A stretch of 64,000 bases of DNA from Euwallacea fornicatus. Its lineage: Eukaryota; Arthropoda; Insecta; Coleoptera; Curculionidae. The translations under genes and the position numbers were made by a program. How positions within the stretch are numbered: position 1 is the first letter of the stretch; every line of letters begins with the position of its first letter. The stretch is taken from positions 372,001 through 436,000 of the forward strand of contig NC_089542.1 of the NCBI RefSeq assembly GCF_040115645.1. The letters are read 5' to 3'. A model generated the notes under the pieces. It did no database searches and was not told where the DNA came from. It was given only the letters and a program-made list of their open reading frames with translations. This document shows positions 36,773-49,833 of this stretch, piece by piece.

Positions 36773-39135
36773 ATGGATATCAGATTCGAAAACAAGAGAA
36801 TTATGGTTACCGGAGCAGCATCAGGTAAAGAAGAATAATTATCTTTCACCCCCAACGCATCGAATTTCTTCGGACATTATGCCGTTAATCTTTGCAAAAC
36901 ATCGATTTTTTTAAATTAACGAACGCCCGAATGGCGCTTCGAACTACGAAATTTCACATTTCGTCTGGTTATACCGTTAATCAAAATTGTCATTATCTTA
37001 GGAATCGGTAAAGGAATAGCAGTCCGCCTGGTCCAAAATGGAGCCACAGTCATAGCCGTGGATAAGAACCAGGATAATTTAAGTACGTGGTTTCATCTAC
37101 GTTTGTTCATCGCATCAACTTCATCAGCAACACATCGATCATAGGATAATCCCTCTCTTATCACCTTCAGTTTATTCTAGAGGATAAATTGCATTTTTTT
37201 ATTGGATTGGTACTTATACAGGATTAAACAATAACTATTGTGTATAGAGAGTAAACGATGCTCATGTGTATCTAAAACATCGCGTTTTTTTTTTAGACTA
37301 TCTCGTGTCTGAACAATCTTCCATAATTGCTGCTGCTATTGACCTGTCGGACTGGACTTCCAGCCATGACGCCGTAAAACAGTACTTCCCGGTAGATATG
37401 CTGGTGAACTGTGCGGGAGTTGTTGAGGTACTCCCAGTGACGAATGTAACCGAAGAGACGTATCAAAAGTCAGCTTGCTGTTATAAAAAAATCACCCAAA
37501 TATTTCCTGAAACGCTTTGCATTGCAGATTGTTCGATGTAAACGTTAAGGGGACCATCTCGATCACTCAAGCTGTAGTGACCGATTTACTGAGCAGAAAC
37601 GCACAAGGGTCCATAGTTACCATCTCCTCTCAAGCCTCCAAAGCAGGGCTTCTCAACCACACCATATATTCGGCTTCGAAAGGGGCCCTCGATTCGTTCA
37701 CCCGGTCATTGGCCCTGGAATTAGGGCCAAAGAACATTCGAGTTAATTGTGTGAATCCTACAGCGGTCATGACACCACTGGGAAAGCGGGCTTGGTCCGA
37801 TTCGTCCGCTCGGTATGCCATGCTGGCCAAGATACCATTGCAAAGGTAAATTTTATCAATCCTGTCCAAGTTGGTGCCAGTCCAATAACTTCGCCCTTAA
37901 AATTCTTCAACGGTCGGATCCGATCATATAAGATTTGGTTAATTTGATTTATATCGAGTCAATCGAGGACAGACAGAAATCTACCATTTCAACGTCAGCA
38001 TTGCTGAGCGTGCAAAAACTGCCTCACCAGCGCCATCTGCCCGAGTCAAAATTCAAATTAAACGCACACAATGTCGGATAGCAATGCCACAGTGTAGGTC
38101 GGCCTTATGCGGCAAATTCTGCTGCTTACGCTCGAAGATTTGGGCGAGGTGCGGCAACAAAGACTCTGTAGATGGCGCTGTCGGGAGATTTTCCTGAAAG
38201 CGCAACATACTTTCCGTTAAAATTGCAAAATTCCGCCTGCGATTAATTGACCATAGACGAACCAAACTGACGAGATCTCGCTTCCAGTGAGGTGACGTTT
38301 GGTCGTGGTTTGATTTGCCGGAACCAAACGTGATCAAAAACGTGGAAAGTGAGCAGATGAGTCAAAAGCGAAATCATGATAGAACGACTATTCCAGCGCG
38401 TGAATAACTGAAGAAGGAACGAATACGGCTAAGCCCTGTGGGAAGAGGTTCAGTAACCACGCAGCGAACTGGATCAGTATTGTGATGGATGGTGACGGTG
38501 TTCCACGCAGGATCACCCACATCAGATGAGGCCGAGATTGATCGAGTTGCGTTTTGAGACGATGTGGGGATAATCGAACGAGTGAAGAGAAACTCCTCGT
38601 GATGAAAACCAGCTAAAAAAACCTGAAAAGCTTGCTTTGCCCTTATGGAACCAGCCGATGCTGAACCATCTCAGTTGGATACCGGACGTTTTTCGAAGCT
38701 TTCGAATTTGAATGTTAATGGACCAAAAGGATGAGTTTTGTTAGATTTATTGGTGAGGAGAGAAGACAGCACGACTGTTGGTTCCTCATTTTCTATCCAC
38801 CTTGTTGACCGGTAGAGACAAGACGAGCAGAAATGAAGGTTTTAGCGCGGACACTCATGAGTTATAAGATTTTTTGTAACACTAAGATTGAATCCTAATG
38901 TAGGTTTCATCGGCCAGCGGAGTTCTAGCCTTCAGCACCTCAAGATTTAAATATTATTTTATTGATATTTCTTTTTGAGCTTTCACTTGCGTAATTTCAT
39001 ACAACATCAGTGTTTCATTTCAGATTTGCAGAGGTAGACGACGTAGTGAACGCTGTCGTCTTCTTGCTCAGCGACCAAGCCAGCATGATAACTGGACATT
39101 GTTTACCTGTGGATGGAGGCTTCCTTTCATGTTGA
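36773..39135 (+). CDS. Dcxr: L-xylulose / dicarbonyl reductase (short-chain dehydrogenase)
   Basis: The exons are 36773-36824, 37002-37082, 37297-37468, 37528-37845 and 39024-39135, all in phase, giving 244 residues, exactly the length of human DCXR. A classical SDR fold is evident. TGAASGIGKG is the NAD(P) glycine motif, VNCAGV the NNAG-type motif, and TISSQASKAG carries the catalytic Ser. YSASKGALD carries catalytic Tyr and Lys, followed by LALELGPKNIRVNCVNPTAVMTPLG and a GGFLSC terminus resembling DCXR. The enzyme reduces L-xylulose and alpha-dicarbonyls with NADPH; family members are usually tetramers. The assignment to DCXR rather than a generic SDR rests on length, the FAEVDDVVNAVVFLLSD segment and the Cys-ending tail. 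Intron 4 (37846-39023) is the only long one. Confidence 0.88.
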
Positions 39136-41491
39136 AAAAACATGCCGGCAAAAGAAAGGAACTTGTGTTGATATGTTTTTTTAGTTTATTTAGTACCGCA
39201 CCTTAACTAAATATCTGAGATTAGCAAAATTTACTAAGGGCGTAACTGGCATAGAAACCTTCAAGTAAAGCCTAAGCTTTCAGTATAAAGAGGGGATCGG
39301 CTAAATAAAGTTAACTGCCGTACTTCATTCGATTGCACCTAAAAGCATGGTAGTAGTTGGGTACGGAGACCATACATAGAGTCAAGTACAAGAATTTCTT
39401 CCCATAAATTTAAGACAACATTAACGATTTCTTGCGTCCCTCAAAAGCTTCGGGGTGGCTTTCCTCGGAATAGTCTCTACCTAACGCCGTCCTCTACACG
39501 AATTAATGATTTATTAATTCAAGATAAATGCACAGCAATTTAGTTTTATTAGCTTAGCTCCCCCTTGTTTTGACTACCGTTTCGACGCTTTAATTGGCCG
39601 AATAAAACTCCAATTTAACACTTCACACTGTAAAACACTTAAACACTTAAAATTATCGGGCTTAATTCGGCTCCGGATAGTAAACACTTTTAAAAGAGTT
39701 TAAAAAAAGCGAGCTATTAGTAGCTGTAAGCTGTGAAAGGTCCAGATTCCGACTGCAAATGCCCTAAATCGGGCGTCTAAAGTTCTTGAGGCAAGGAGGA
39801 ACTATCAGGAATTATGGGTCTGGACTACGTCTTCCCGTTAATTTGTTTAGTAGTACGTTTCATGGAAAATATAGTCACGGATTTAAGAGGTCGGAGAACT
39901 GCATCATTTTGCCATAAATTGCTTATGCAACTTCGATAAAGAAGGAGCGGAATAAAAGAGGTTGGCCTGCTTGCACTCCAGATCCAAGGCCATGCGATTT
40001 TTTTTTTTTTTTTGAATTATCTACGCAATTAGTTGTTCACACTGGCACATTGAAGAAGGTGGACGAATTAAGGTTACACGGTGATAACATTCAACAATTT
40101 TTTCATACATGACCAAATGTGCTACGAACTGAGTTATAATTGTTCTTGCCATAGAGTGAATCATTTTACCCCGCTGGAAACGATCTCGTCAGTCCGGAGC
40201 TTTAGAATAATTTTCGTCAATTAGGAGGGATGAAAAATTGTTTATTTTCAATGAACACTTCGAATTACTCTGGGATTTACACTTTTATTAGGGTGAATTC
40301 CCGGAGGTGCTATTAGAGTCCCCGCTTTATCCCTCGTCGGTCCGCCAGCTCAGTTCTCTCTCTGCTGAAGAAAAATAATAGGGTTGAACCTTACGGTACG
40401 ACACAATTATCTCGTAAACTTATATTTGCGTTGGAATTTTATACGTTTTAATTCCAAAAGGTTGTTTCGTTTATATGGTTAATCTGTTGTTTCTTGGGGG
40501 ATAGCATCCAGGGGCGCGTTTGGAGTTAGGGTCAAAAAGGGTCGTCTGCACGTCGGCAAATTAATATTTAAAACGTCTAAGATCACAAGTAAGCTAAACA
40601 AAAAAGAAGAAATGACCCCTTCTTTCGTAATATCAAAATTGCCAAGATTATTATTAAATAATACAAAAGATGCTAGAGATATGTCAAAAACCGGACGAAA
40701 CGAACCGGCACTAAATTTTATTATATTTTTTAATATATTTAAGCGAGTTCTCAGGGAAAAAAATAAGAGTCATATCATGGCGGCATGACATGAACAGGGC
40801 CCCACATCAGATAAGTAAATGTTTAAAAAATATATATTACAATAACGAACGTAAATAAAATAAAATAAGTGCAACTCGGCTGTCGCGTCCCTTTGGTCTG
40901 GAGGACAAACACTTCTTATTGATCTTGGCAGAGAAATCCTTTGCTACCGAGAGGGCTGCTATTGTTTATACCTGCATAAAGAACCAATTTTACCATCAAA
41001 AACCAACGTACTCCCTATACGAGTCGTTCAAAGAAGAAAGTCGCGTGGAGCTAAATCTGCAGCGCATTCAGGCCAAGACACCAGTCAACTACTCAACATA
41101 GTCTGCCTAAATGGATTACTCAACTTCCACGTGACCCTACAAGGATTAAATATTGGCGACCTAGGATTATCGGGTATAAAAGTTAGAAAAGAGGACTTAT
41201 GACCCTAAAACTGATTTCAGTCCAAGACTAATACACGAATATTACGAACACTAAATTCTTTAAATTTGTATTTTAGTTATTATTTTTTTAATGCGATTTA
41301 GACTCCTTGATGCTCTCGCTACTGATTCGTTGCAGACACAAATTGGTAGCGCACACGTGTTTTAAGTCGTGCTGCCTGAGTTCCTGTTTCCAGAATTCAG
41401 AGAGCAATTAAATGGAAAAAAAATTATCCAAAGCAATTCCTGAATTTTACGAATTTAGAGGAGAGCGTCCCTATGAGCTCAAGGAACCATC
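39136..41491. other. Intergenic between the reductase and HAP2 3' ends
   Basis: About 2.3 kb between convergent genes. It includes a long homopolymer T run near 40000 and one candidate coding exon at about 40931-41101. Nothing else is recognisable. Confidence 0.4.
40931..41101 (+). CDS. Candidate terminal exon of an unrecognised gene
   Basis: A good pyrimidine-rich acceptor ends with CTTGGCAG at 40930 and is followed by 56 open codons to TAG at 41099-41101. The frame reads KSFATERAAIVYTCIKNQFY, then HQKPTYSLYESFKEESRVEL, and ends with AKTPVNYST. GC content and residue composition look coding. I could not find a partner exon upstream that supplies the single base needed for phase, and I do not recognise the family. 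It may also be a fragment of a mobile element. Confidence 0.3.
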   Translation, partial: EKSFATERAAIVYTCIKNQFYHQKPTYSLYESFKEESRVELNLQRIQAKTPVNYST

Positions 41492-44400
41492 TCAATACCG
41501 ACCTTCACTTGAGGCATGTTGTAAATCTCTATTCTCAACAGAGTGGCCTTGTCTGCTCCTCTTGACAGTGGCGTTCTGCAGACCACGCTCCTTCAGCAAA
41601 CTGATGTGACTTGCACGACAGTGGCAAATATCCAAATCTCCGAATTTTTCCGAAGGGTATCTTGGCTCCAAGAGTTTCCTGCACACGTTCCATGTGATGG
41701 CGAAGGGAAAAACGAAAAAGAAGACCATGTTGATAGCAAACTGAGTCGCTGGGGCCAGGTTGTGAACTTTCCTGCCCGTTTCTGGATGTATTGGCCAGCC
41801 CTCGTCGTCATACACTACTTTTTGGTCCTTCAGGTTCGATTCGTAATATCTTAAAAAAAGCCTTCAGATTCAAACACATTAGCTAAACGCGTTTTCTCAC
41901 TTATTTAACTCTTTGGAAAGGTCAAAGATTTTGTCCAGCCCACATAATCCGATGGGCAGGACGCAAATTCCAATCCCTGCCTTGACGAGTCCCATGTACC
42001 ACAAGGTGAGGCAGAAATAGAGCACAATATGGAGAATCAATGATATCGCGTCATCAAAGGCTGAGTACTTGACCACTTGAGTTGGAATTGGCATCCCTCC
42101 TGTAGAGCAATATGAGTTAACATGAAAAATATACTTTTTTGAGCCTCACCTTGAAAGCCTGCAGCATAGTACTCTTCAATCTCGAAAGGAATACACCTCC
42201 ACCGATAATCAGAGCTGAAGCAACTGCACTGGCAGTACCAGAGACAAAAGCATCTGTCCTCCTTCGTGAAGCGAATCCTCCTCGCAGCAACTAGCTGCTG
42301 CTTCAAATTCAAGACTTCCAGGGAACAGTAGAAGGTTGTCAGTGGAAGCTCGCAGTATATGTCCAGGGTGAATGTGTGCTGGTGCTGAGGGGACATAATC
42401 ACAGGCTGGGAACTGATGCTTCTGAAACCAGCAGGCATTCCCAGAGGACAGGCCCCAATTCTCACGAAGAACACGCTGCTTACTAGACCTGAATTGAATA
42501 TTTTTGCAGTCACAGAAACTCGCTTGGGGTTCAAGCTGTCAGTGTAAACCTCTGGAACAATCCACTCATTTACACGCGAAAGGAGAAATATTGCATCCAG
42601 ACCTGTGATCATTGCTAATTCATCGGACTTCAAAATGGCATTGGTGTCCGCAGCAAAGTTAATGTTAACATTGCTCAGGACAGGTCCCAAATAATACATG
42701 AGGAGCAACTTATTTTGGGGCTCCTTGGAGGTGCCATTGCGAAATTTCGTTTGAACGGGGTTGTCTGGCAAGGCTCCGAAGTTCTTTAGGAAGTAGCGAC
42801 CTTTTTTACCGTTGCTGTGCAGGTCGTGGTCGTGTTGCCACATATGCCTCGGTTGGTTTTGCAAACAAGCATTTCGACGGTTGTTGCATTTGTTCGGTTG
42901 GTTTGCGAATGCTTCATAACCCACGCCTAGAAATTTGGATTTTTTAGATGAATTTTACTATTCATCATCTTGTGAGTCCTACGATAATTCTCAGCCATAT
43001 CTGCGTGAAGCGTTATATTCTACAGTTCAATTAAGAAGTTCGAAAACGCAGTTTTCGGTACGCCGCTGATGTACAGGGTTCGCCACGCAAACTAGTTCAT
43101 TAAAAAATTCCAGCTTCCCTTTACCGCAGCCCGATGGAATTGGATTTCGGGCTAGGATCGACCATTTTGAACCCAAATAAAATATTTTTAAAATGGCGAC
43201 GCTTCCGGTTATACCGGAAGTAGCTACTAACTTCGTTATTTTAAATGGAACCCCTAATTTTTTTGGGGATTTTCGCATTTCTCGTTAGATTTTTTTATGT
43301 TTATGTAAAGTATTTTATGTCTAAAATTCACCGTTTCCGAGTCACATCGGAAAATTCGAAAATTTTGACGGCTGCAAGGTCCTACGGAAAGGGGTATTGT
43401 GCAACAATCGCTGCGAATTCCGGAATCGGTGCTTTGGGGCTCAAAAAGAACCTAATAAGCTACGTTTTGGGGATATTTAATTTTTTTTTATAAATATGAT
43501 CTCTACCCGCTTTGTTGCAGGTTGTCCCACTGACATCTATATCGCTCTCCCTCGTCACAAGATACTCCGAGGGACCTCCGGCCACCTCTGGGTACTGACC
43601 CTCTGTCGAATCGCTTCCAACCCCTTCTGGGATGAGCAACTTATAATCTTTTAAATCCAAAGCGAGCTCTCCTTCAATAGGAGTATTCATCGTGTAAGAG
43701 GCCACAATGGTACCTTTGGAAAAACCAGTTACACCCTTAAATTTTTCCTGGCCACTAGTCCGTTTACTACACCTTCACTGTTGGAATATTTCTCCTCAGA
43801 GGTCCCCACAGAAATCTTTCCATAGCTGGTAAGCTCTTTCGAGTAAATCCGATTGCCTTCCGTGCCCAGTTTTTCGAAAATTTGTATGTCCACCGAGTGA
43901 TCGATAGTCGGATGGGCGATTTTGTATACGGAGTACCATACCTCAGAAAACTCCATGCAATGGGCGCTGTCGTGGTAAGTTTTCGAGTCGGCGCCCAGAG
44001 GGACGAAGGCATCGTCGCAGTCTTGGCCCCCTCTTGGATGGAGGTTCTTTTTCGGTACGTCTAAAATGTATTAAACAAGTGATTAATACACGGGGGTAAA
44101 TCATGAATGCGACTGAGAATTAAACAGTGGCGCGCATGGTGGAACTTCAAGGCAATGGAAAGTACCTGAAACAAAAATCATTTATGAAATCTGTTGGAAA
44201 AATTTGAGGTGTGTACATATGTCCTAGAGTGGACGTAAACGGTGGCGATCCCGAGTCACGGCTGGACGCTTGGGATTCCCAGTCACGCCACAACAGCGGG
44301 GGGAGTTTGAGTTTCGAAATCAACGAGGTTTTCGTGGGGCAGATTTGTTACTACCTTCGCGCCTGCGTTATTATTATTGTTATTCAGTGCTCGAAACTCG

Positions 44401-47400
44401 TTATTTAGTTTTTTCATTCAGTTATCAAATTGATTTAAATAAATATATTTATTATGTCTAGCAATGAAGCTGTTTTGACGGCAAACGGAACGACGATTGT
44501 TCCTTCCCGAATCAACATCGGACAATTAAAAACCATCTAAACAGAAGTACTGCGTCCAACGTGTCCTAAAGTGTCCGCTACGACCATTAAAACTCGCAAT
44601 GACATGAATTTTATACGCGGAAACTCAGAGGCGTAAAGCCCGTTAACGAAAGCTTCAAAAACTAATTTACCGTGATTGAAAACCGTCTACGCCCGTGCCT
44701 CATTCGGAGCACTTTTTTCGGGTTTTTGCCCTGAAGTCACTGAAAAAATTGAAAAAAAACCAATCGATTCGCAAGTAAGCGGGCGCAAACTGATCTACAA
44801 ATGATACAAATTTCACGGGGTGAGGTCGGGAGAGAGGTTTCAAGAAAATCATTCATTGAGAGCCACGAGAACCATCTGGCTATTGTCTCATTCGCAGTTT
44901 ACCAGGAAGACATCTGCTTCGCATCGCAGTTTTTGATAACGATAATGACTCGATTGTGACAATCAATTCAAGTTGTGACCAGTACGGGAGTACATGCAGC
45001 AACCCTTGAGAAGTGATCTTTGTAGGGGAAATTACGAGTTGCAAAATTTGCCTGTCGGAAGAATTCGCATGTGTAAGTCCTTGAGGAATTCGTTGTCTCG
45101 ATTCATTATGGTACAAATTTGCAAAAGGCGAATCAAATCATGACCCATAAAGCTCATTGTCTCGCTATAAAAATAACTCACCTTTAGTTAAATCTGCCCT
45201 CCATTCATCTGTAGAGACACCGCCAGGACCATCTTTTATCAAATTTTGAGCGTTTATTACTCTGACGGCGTTTTTAATAGACCTATGACCACTGTCCTGG
45301 CCATAATGATTGTCACCAACTTTACAGTGTCCAGGTAGATAGGAATTGTTAGTTTCCCTTAATTTAGGGCCAGGGTTTATACTGGAAACGGCAAAATTCG
45401 AAATACTTTTATTCGGTCGATTTTCTGCCTGGACGTCGTTTAGGATTTCGTTTGGCCCGGAATCTCTATGGGAGTCGCAAGAACAGCAGAACCCAGTGCT
45501 GTATGGGACCTAAATGGAAATTTAGGTAAAAAGGGTGTTTCACTTTGTGATTACGGACTATTTGCTGTCATCGCCAAGGGCAGGTCTTCCATAAATAATA
45601 ATGAGCGTCGCATTTAAGAAGAAAGCGTTTATCTGCCTCTCCAGTCGCAATTTCTAGATTTTTACGATCCTCATTTGCACGAACCCGTTGTTAGTGACCC
45701 TAATTTATACGGTGAGAAGAAATTCAGATAATTCCTTGCCTCGACTGTCTAGTCTGAATTTAAAGCCTTAGGTAAACTTACGTGCCACTTACGTAAGCAA
45801 TCGTTCATGTTCACCTAAAACTCTCTAACAAACTGCAATGTGTCTCTCAATTTTGACCAAATGGAATATTTGAGAGTCCGCTCTAGGTATCTCTCATTTC
45901 GCCTGCTGCATTTTCATTTTTTTTTTATTTTTTTAACATAGAAGCTTTTGCCATCACGATTTTGAACTGAGCAGCTTGATCTCGCCTGCGATGCGCGCGC
46001 ATTACGTGTCGAGGATACTTTACCGCACGCTCGTTATGGTGTTTTTGGAGAAAGTGCCGAGGACAAAATCTGTCCGCAGTTTTTTGTCGTGGGAATGCGG
46101 TGAAAATTGTTGAAATGGACAGCTGCATGCATAAATTTTAGAATGAACGGAGGCGTGTGTAGGAAGGGCCTCAAGAACGATTATCGTTTGCGCTCTGCGG
46201 ACACTGAGAGCTTGTTCTTGGAAGCTCTCCGCGGTAATGCCTTTTTTAACGAAAAAATCCTTTCTAATTACTGAACTTGTATCTAATATGATTGACAAAA
46301 GTGTGCTGATAATGACGTTCGATTCCGGTCCAGGGTGGGACTCGAATGGAAATTTTCACGGTAAGATCTTGATGGCAGGTACAAAAAGGTCTTTTACCGG
46401 AATATAAAGGCATTTTTCTTTGTTCGACAGTGACACGCCTTCCATAAATAGTTATTGCATTGCGGCCCTCACTTCTTTATCGAGAAATCCGAATTTTGTA
46501 CAATACGCTTAAGGTTTTTACTGATTAAAAAAATATATATATTATTCTTCACTTTACATTATTCCCTCCGACCGTTGCAAGATATTTATATCATAAAACT
46601 GCAAACGGAAATTGCAAAGCACGCACAACTTCACGATTTCATTCGGAGCCCGAGGGTCAACGCAGCACAATCGAGGAGATTCGAACTGCGGAAATGACGG
46701 CGTGTTTAACAAACAGAATCAAAATCGAATAAACAAATTTCTCAGTGTACATCTGTTGTACCTTTAACCATAACCTGAACTAAACATCAATTATTCAGGA
46801 GACGAGGCGATTGTTCTGGAATTTCGTGAAAAGCTTCACGGCTGGCACCGAGCCAGACGCGACGCCATTACGAGGCGCGCCATTGTCAAGGCAATAACGG
46901 AGGAAGTAATAATTATTGACCAAGTGCAGAAAGTAATGCCGCACGCGGATCGCAGCATCGAGTGCGATATCGACACTCCCGCACGCAGTGCGAATACGTT
47001 ACGTAACACGTTGAGGGGCTCCTGCCGCGCGATACGTCAGGTGCCAATAGCTGCCAGGTGGGAAAAGCGACGATATTGCGGACACCCCGTTGGAAAATAG
47101 GAAATTTTATTTTCCAAGGTAAAAAAAAAAATCAAAAGTCGTTTCAGACTTATGGCAACGTATTTAAATGTTGTTTGTTAATACCATAATTCTTTCCAAC
47201 ACCCCGTATACCATCCCACAATTGTAAAACACGTGGCGCACTTCTCTCTATGACTCTCTAACTTTCTGTTCGAACTCTTATGCTAAAAAGATATTGGTCG
47301 ACGACACGCTGCCGCGACACCCTGTATAAGCCCCGTTGAGGCTGCAGAAGTCCATAAACGCATCAAAAGTTCGTTATGAAAGCCGCGAGACGTATTTAAA

Positions 47401-48962
47401 TTGCACATTTTCGGCCAATGAAAGCTCGAATTTCATTTGACAGAATTTATTCCCGAGCTTTTTAGGAATTTTGGCCTTTGTGGGGCATTAAAACTGATAA
47501 AATTAAATTTTTGGAGAATGACGCGTTCGAACGATATTTGCAAAATTACGTTTTCCACGTGGGATAAATAGGATTATTTAACCGTTAAGTAAAATCAATA
47601 TTATACTGCGGTACAAAAAGTTATGGGCTTTTAAACATGGGAAAACGATCGCCGACAATGTTTTACACTTTACAATATAATTGGAGAAAATTTAAGGTTT
47701 TTCCGGCGAAAAACGTTCCGAACAATAAATTTTCCGCCATATTTTATTGTTTTCGATATTATTTGAAAATAAGTACGTATAAAAAGGTGATAAATCCTTA
47801 AAAAAGCGAAATAAATTTAAAGCATGCCGACCTACGCCTCGATTATTAATAACCATTAATAAATACACATACATATATGTAAATTAGGCTAGAGACATTT
47901 CTTCAATGTCCAGATAGGAAGCGACAGTTATCAGTTAGCAACTAACCGGCAGATAACGCGTTTTTCAAACTGGAGTTAAAGTTCGTCGACAGTTGGAGCA
48001 GGGACAATTACGTGCAACATCTCCGCAGTCGAAGCAATCGACAGACACTTTCGCTGACTTACGTATGTCCGGGCCCGTGACTTCATGTACAGGTTTATCA
48101 GGACATTGAATAACCGGCCCTCAGTCATAAATCGTTAATGTGGGATTGTATATTTTAAATAGCTCCGGAAGCTCCCAAAGACGAAACGCGTTGCAGTGTT
48201 CGATTTTAAAAGCTCGAATATGCTCGAATGTGGACTTGGGACAGAAGTACGAATCGTTTCGAGAATTAACAAAATTCAATTGAAGAAAACCTCAAATTTT
48301 CATTGGAGGCTGAAACGTTTTACAAAACGACACCTCGAACGTACCTCGATTTCGTGATACTTCACAGCTCTACAGGTAGGATTCACCGCTTCGGTGCTGC
48401 ACCCAGTATAGCCAGGATCGCGCTTATTAACAACCCTCTCAATGGGTCCAGAATTGACCACGTTCTCAAACACCAAATCGTACACTTGGTAAACCGGCCT
48501 TTGAGTCACTTTCAACACGTACGAGTTAAGAAGCCTTTTTTTCTGGTAACTCACTGGGTCGAACACGTGATCAAGAATAATATACTGAGGCTTGGAGCTA
48601 GCCCGGCCGCGGTTCTTGATTTTCAACGTCAAAGAGATTTCCTTGTCGCACGTCTCGAGGTCCCGTCCCTCACAGTTAGATCGAAACCCTTCGGTTCCTG
48701 AATCGGCGTTTCCAGTTTCGTTGGTTGAGCACTGGAAGGCGGTTTCGCAATCGCAAAGCTTGGACCGAGGGCATTTGGTCATTATGGCTTTGATTTCGAA
48801 GTTTGTGGCGTCTTGGTCCTCTTGGTGCGCGGCCTGGTGGATTGGGGGAAGGAAGCTTTCATCTGCGACGTTATCCAAGAGGTCTTGGTTTGCTGCACCG
48901 GCGCCATGTAGGGAGGTTGTGCGAAGCACCGAAAGGGTCAATAAAATGGAGACGACGATCAT
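41492..48962 (-). CDS. HAP2: HAP2/GCS1 gamete fusogen
   Basis: The exons on the minus strand are 48962-48345, 45509-45182, 44060-43773, 43713-43507, 42926-42150, 42099-41901 and 41849-41492. All six junctions keep phase, giving 924 residues. A signal peptide occupies about residues 1-24. The Cys-rich ectodomain contains CDKEISLTLKIKN and the family signature HCMEFSEVWYSVYKIAHPTI (from H349). DIDVSGTTCNKAGVGYEAF and a long third region with paired Cys (IGACPLG, CFCLWYCQCSC) follow. A membrane segment lies at about 757-777, followed by GLVKAGIGICVLPIGLCGLD, typical of the post-TM part. A second hydrophobic stretch lies at about 841-862, then a basic tail. HAP2 is the conserved class II fusogen that merges sperm and egg plasma membranes, expressed in the male germ line. 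Intron 3 is only 59 nt. Intron 1 is 2.8 kb and GC-richer. Confidence 0.93.
45510..48344 (-). other. HAP2 intron 1 (2.8 kb)
   Basis: This is the only long intron of HAP2. It holds the CpG-rich block, two copies of the dispersed CACCCTGTATA-like motif near 47.2-47.33 kb and otherwise unremarkable DNA. No nested gene is supported on either strand. Confidence 0.5.
46790..47070. promoter_or_regulatory. CpG-rich block inside HAP2 intron 1
   Basis: About 280 bp is markedly richer in CG dinucleotides than the flanks, with runs such as GACGCGACGCCATTACGAGG and CGCACGCGGATCGC. It has no open frame with recognisable content. It lies in a large intron only about 4.5 kb from the eve start, so it could be a regulatory element of either gene. 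Function is inferred from composition and position. Confidence 0.3.
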
Positions 48963-49833
48963 AAATTAAGACAGTTTGATTCGTAACCATGAGACTTCCC
49001 TCAACCTTTGTGCATCAATCATGTGACGTAAATGGCGGAAACTTCAAAAGTGAGCTTGTTCGTACCCGTTTAAAGTTTTTGAGGCTCGGTGCCGATCGTG
49101 GGGAAATAGAGCCTCTATAACCGAGTCTCGCGACCGACTGTGGTGTTCCCAATCCAGGGGGAATGTTTGCTGAACTTCTATGTACTCTGAAATCTCACCT
49201 GCATCAAGGAGTATTATTGAAACTGGCTCGTTGAAATTTGAATCATGTCTTGTGAGCGATTTTCACACCTTTCTCATTCCAATTAAATACGGGTAAACAA
49301 ACACAATACCTCGATATCTCTTATCTCTCTTAGAATGTCCAAACTGGGCCGCCATTCGAATTCTTTTATTAGCTCCTTCGTCCTGTTTCTGCTATTTTCT
49401 GTGAAGTGTGTGCATGTTTTTAAACTGTGCCCCCACGTTTTATGTGTATATTATGATCTTTCATTTGATTAATTACTGAATATTAATCTCAATCATTAGA
49501 ACTGAGACTTTTAAAATCAGCAAATTAAAGTAAGTAGCCTAACACCATATTGATGATACTAAAGTATGGAGCAGGTTTGGCAGGTTTTACAACATAGATT
49601 CCTTTGGGAGACAAATTCTAATGGTAGGATTACCAATGGTAATTACCGATGGTGATCCTACGTAACGACGCGGAACGGAGTCCGGTCCGCAGCGCGGCGT
49701 ATTAAAGGCGGTTTTCTTCGTGTTAGATAAATTACTCTTTCTACAGGTGCATGTGGGTGACTTCAGTGAATTCGGCAAAATCGGCAACTGCAGATAAGTG
49801 AATGTAACGAAAATCGAAACTACGCGTTATAAG

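Noticed and set aside
38053..38337. 94-codon minus-strand frame in intron 4 of the reductase
   Set aside because: It could be a transposon gag-like remnant, but I see no diagnostic motif or repeat ends.
43734..43772. Reading HAP2 exon 3 through to its in-frame stop
   Set aside because: The frame ends at a TAA. Splicing out a 59-nt GT-AG intron restores phase and joins the conserved TIVASY segment.
44211..44461. Two overlapping plus-strand frames within HAP2 intron 2
   Set aside because: Overlapping frames in a GC-rich intronic patch, with no splice partner and no recognisable protein sequence.
46300..46340. tRNA-like T-loop string GTTCGATTCCGG
   Set aside because: The flanking bases do not pair into a T stem, and no acceptor, D or anticodon arms can be drawn.
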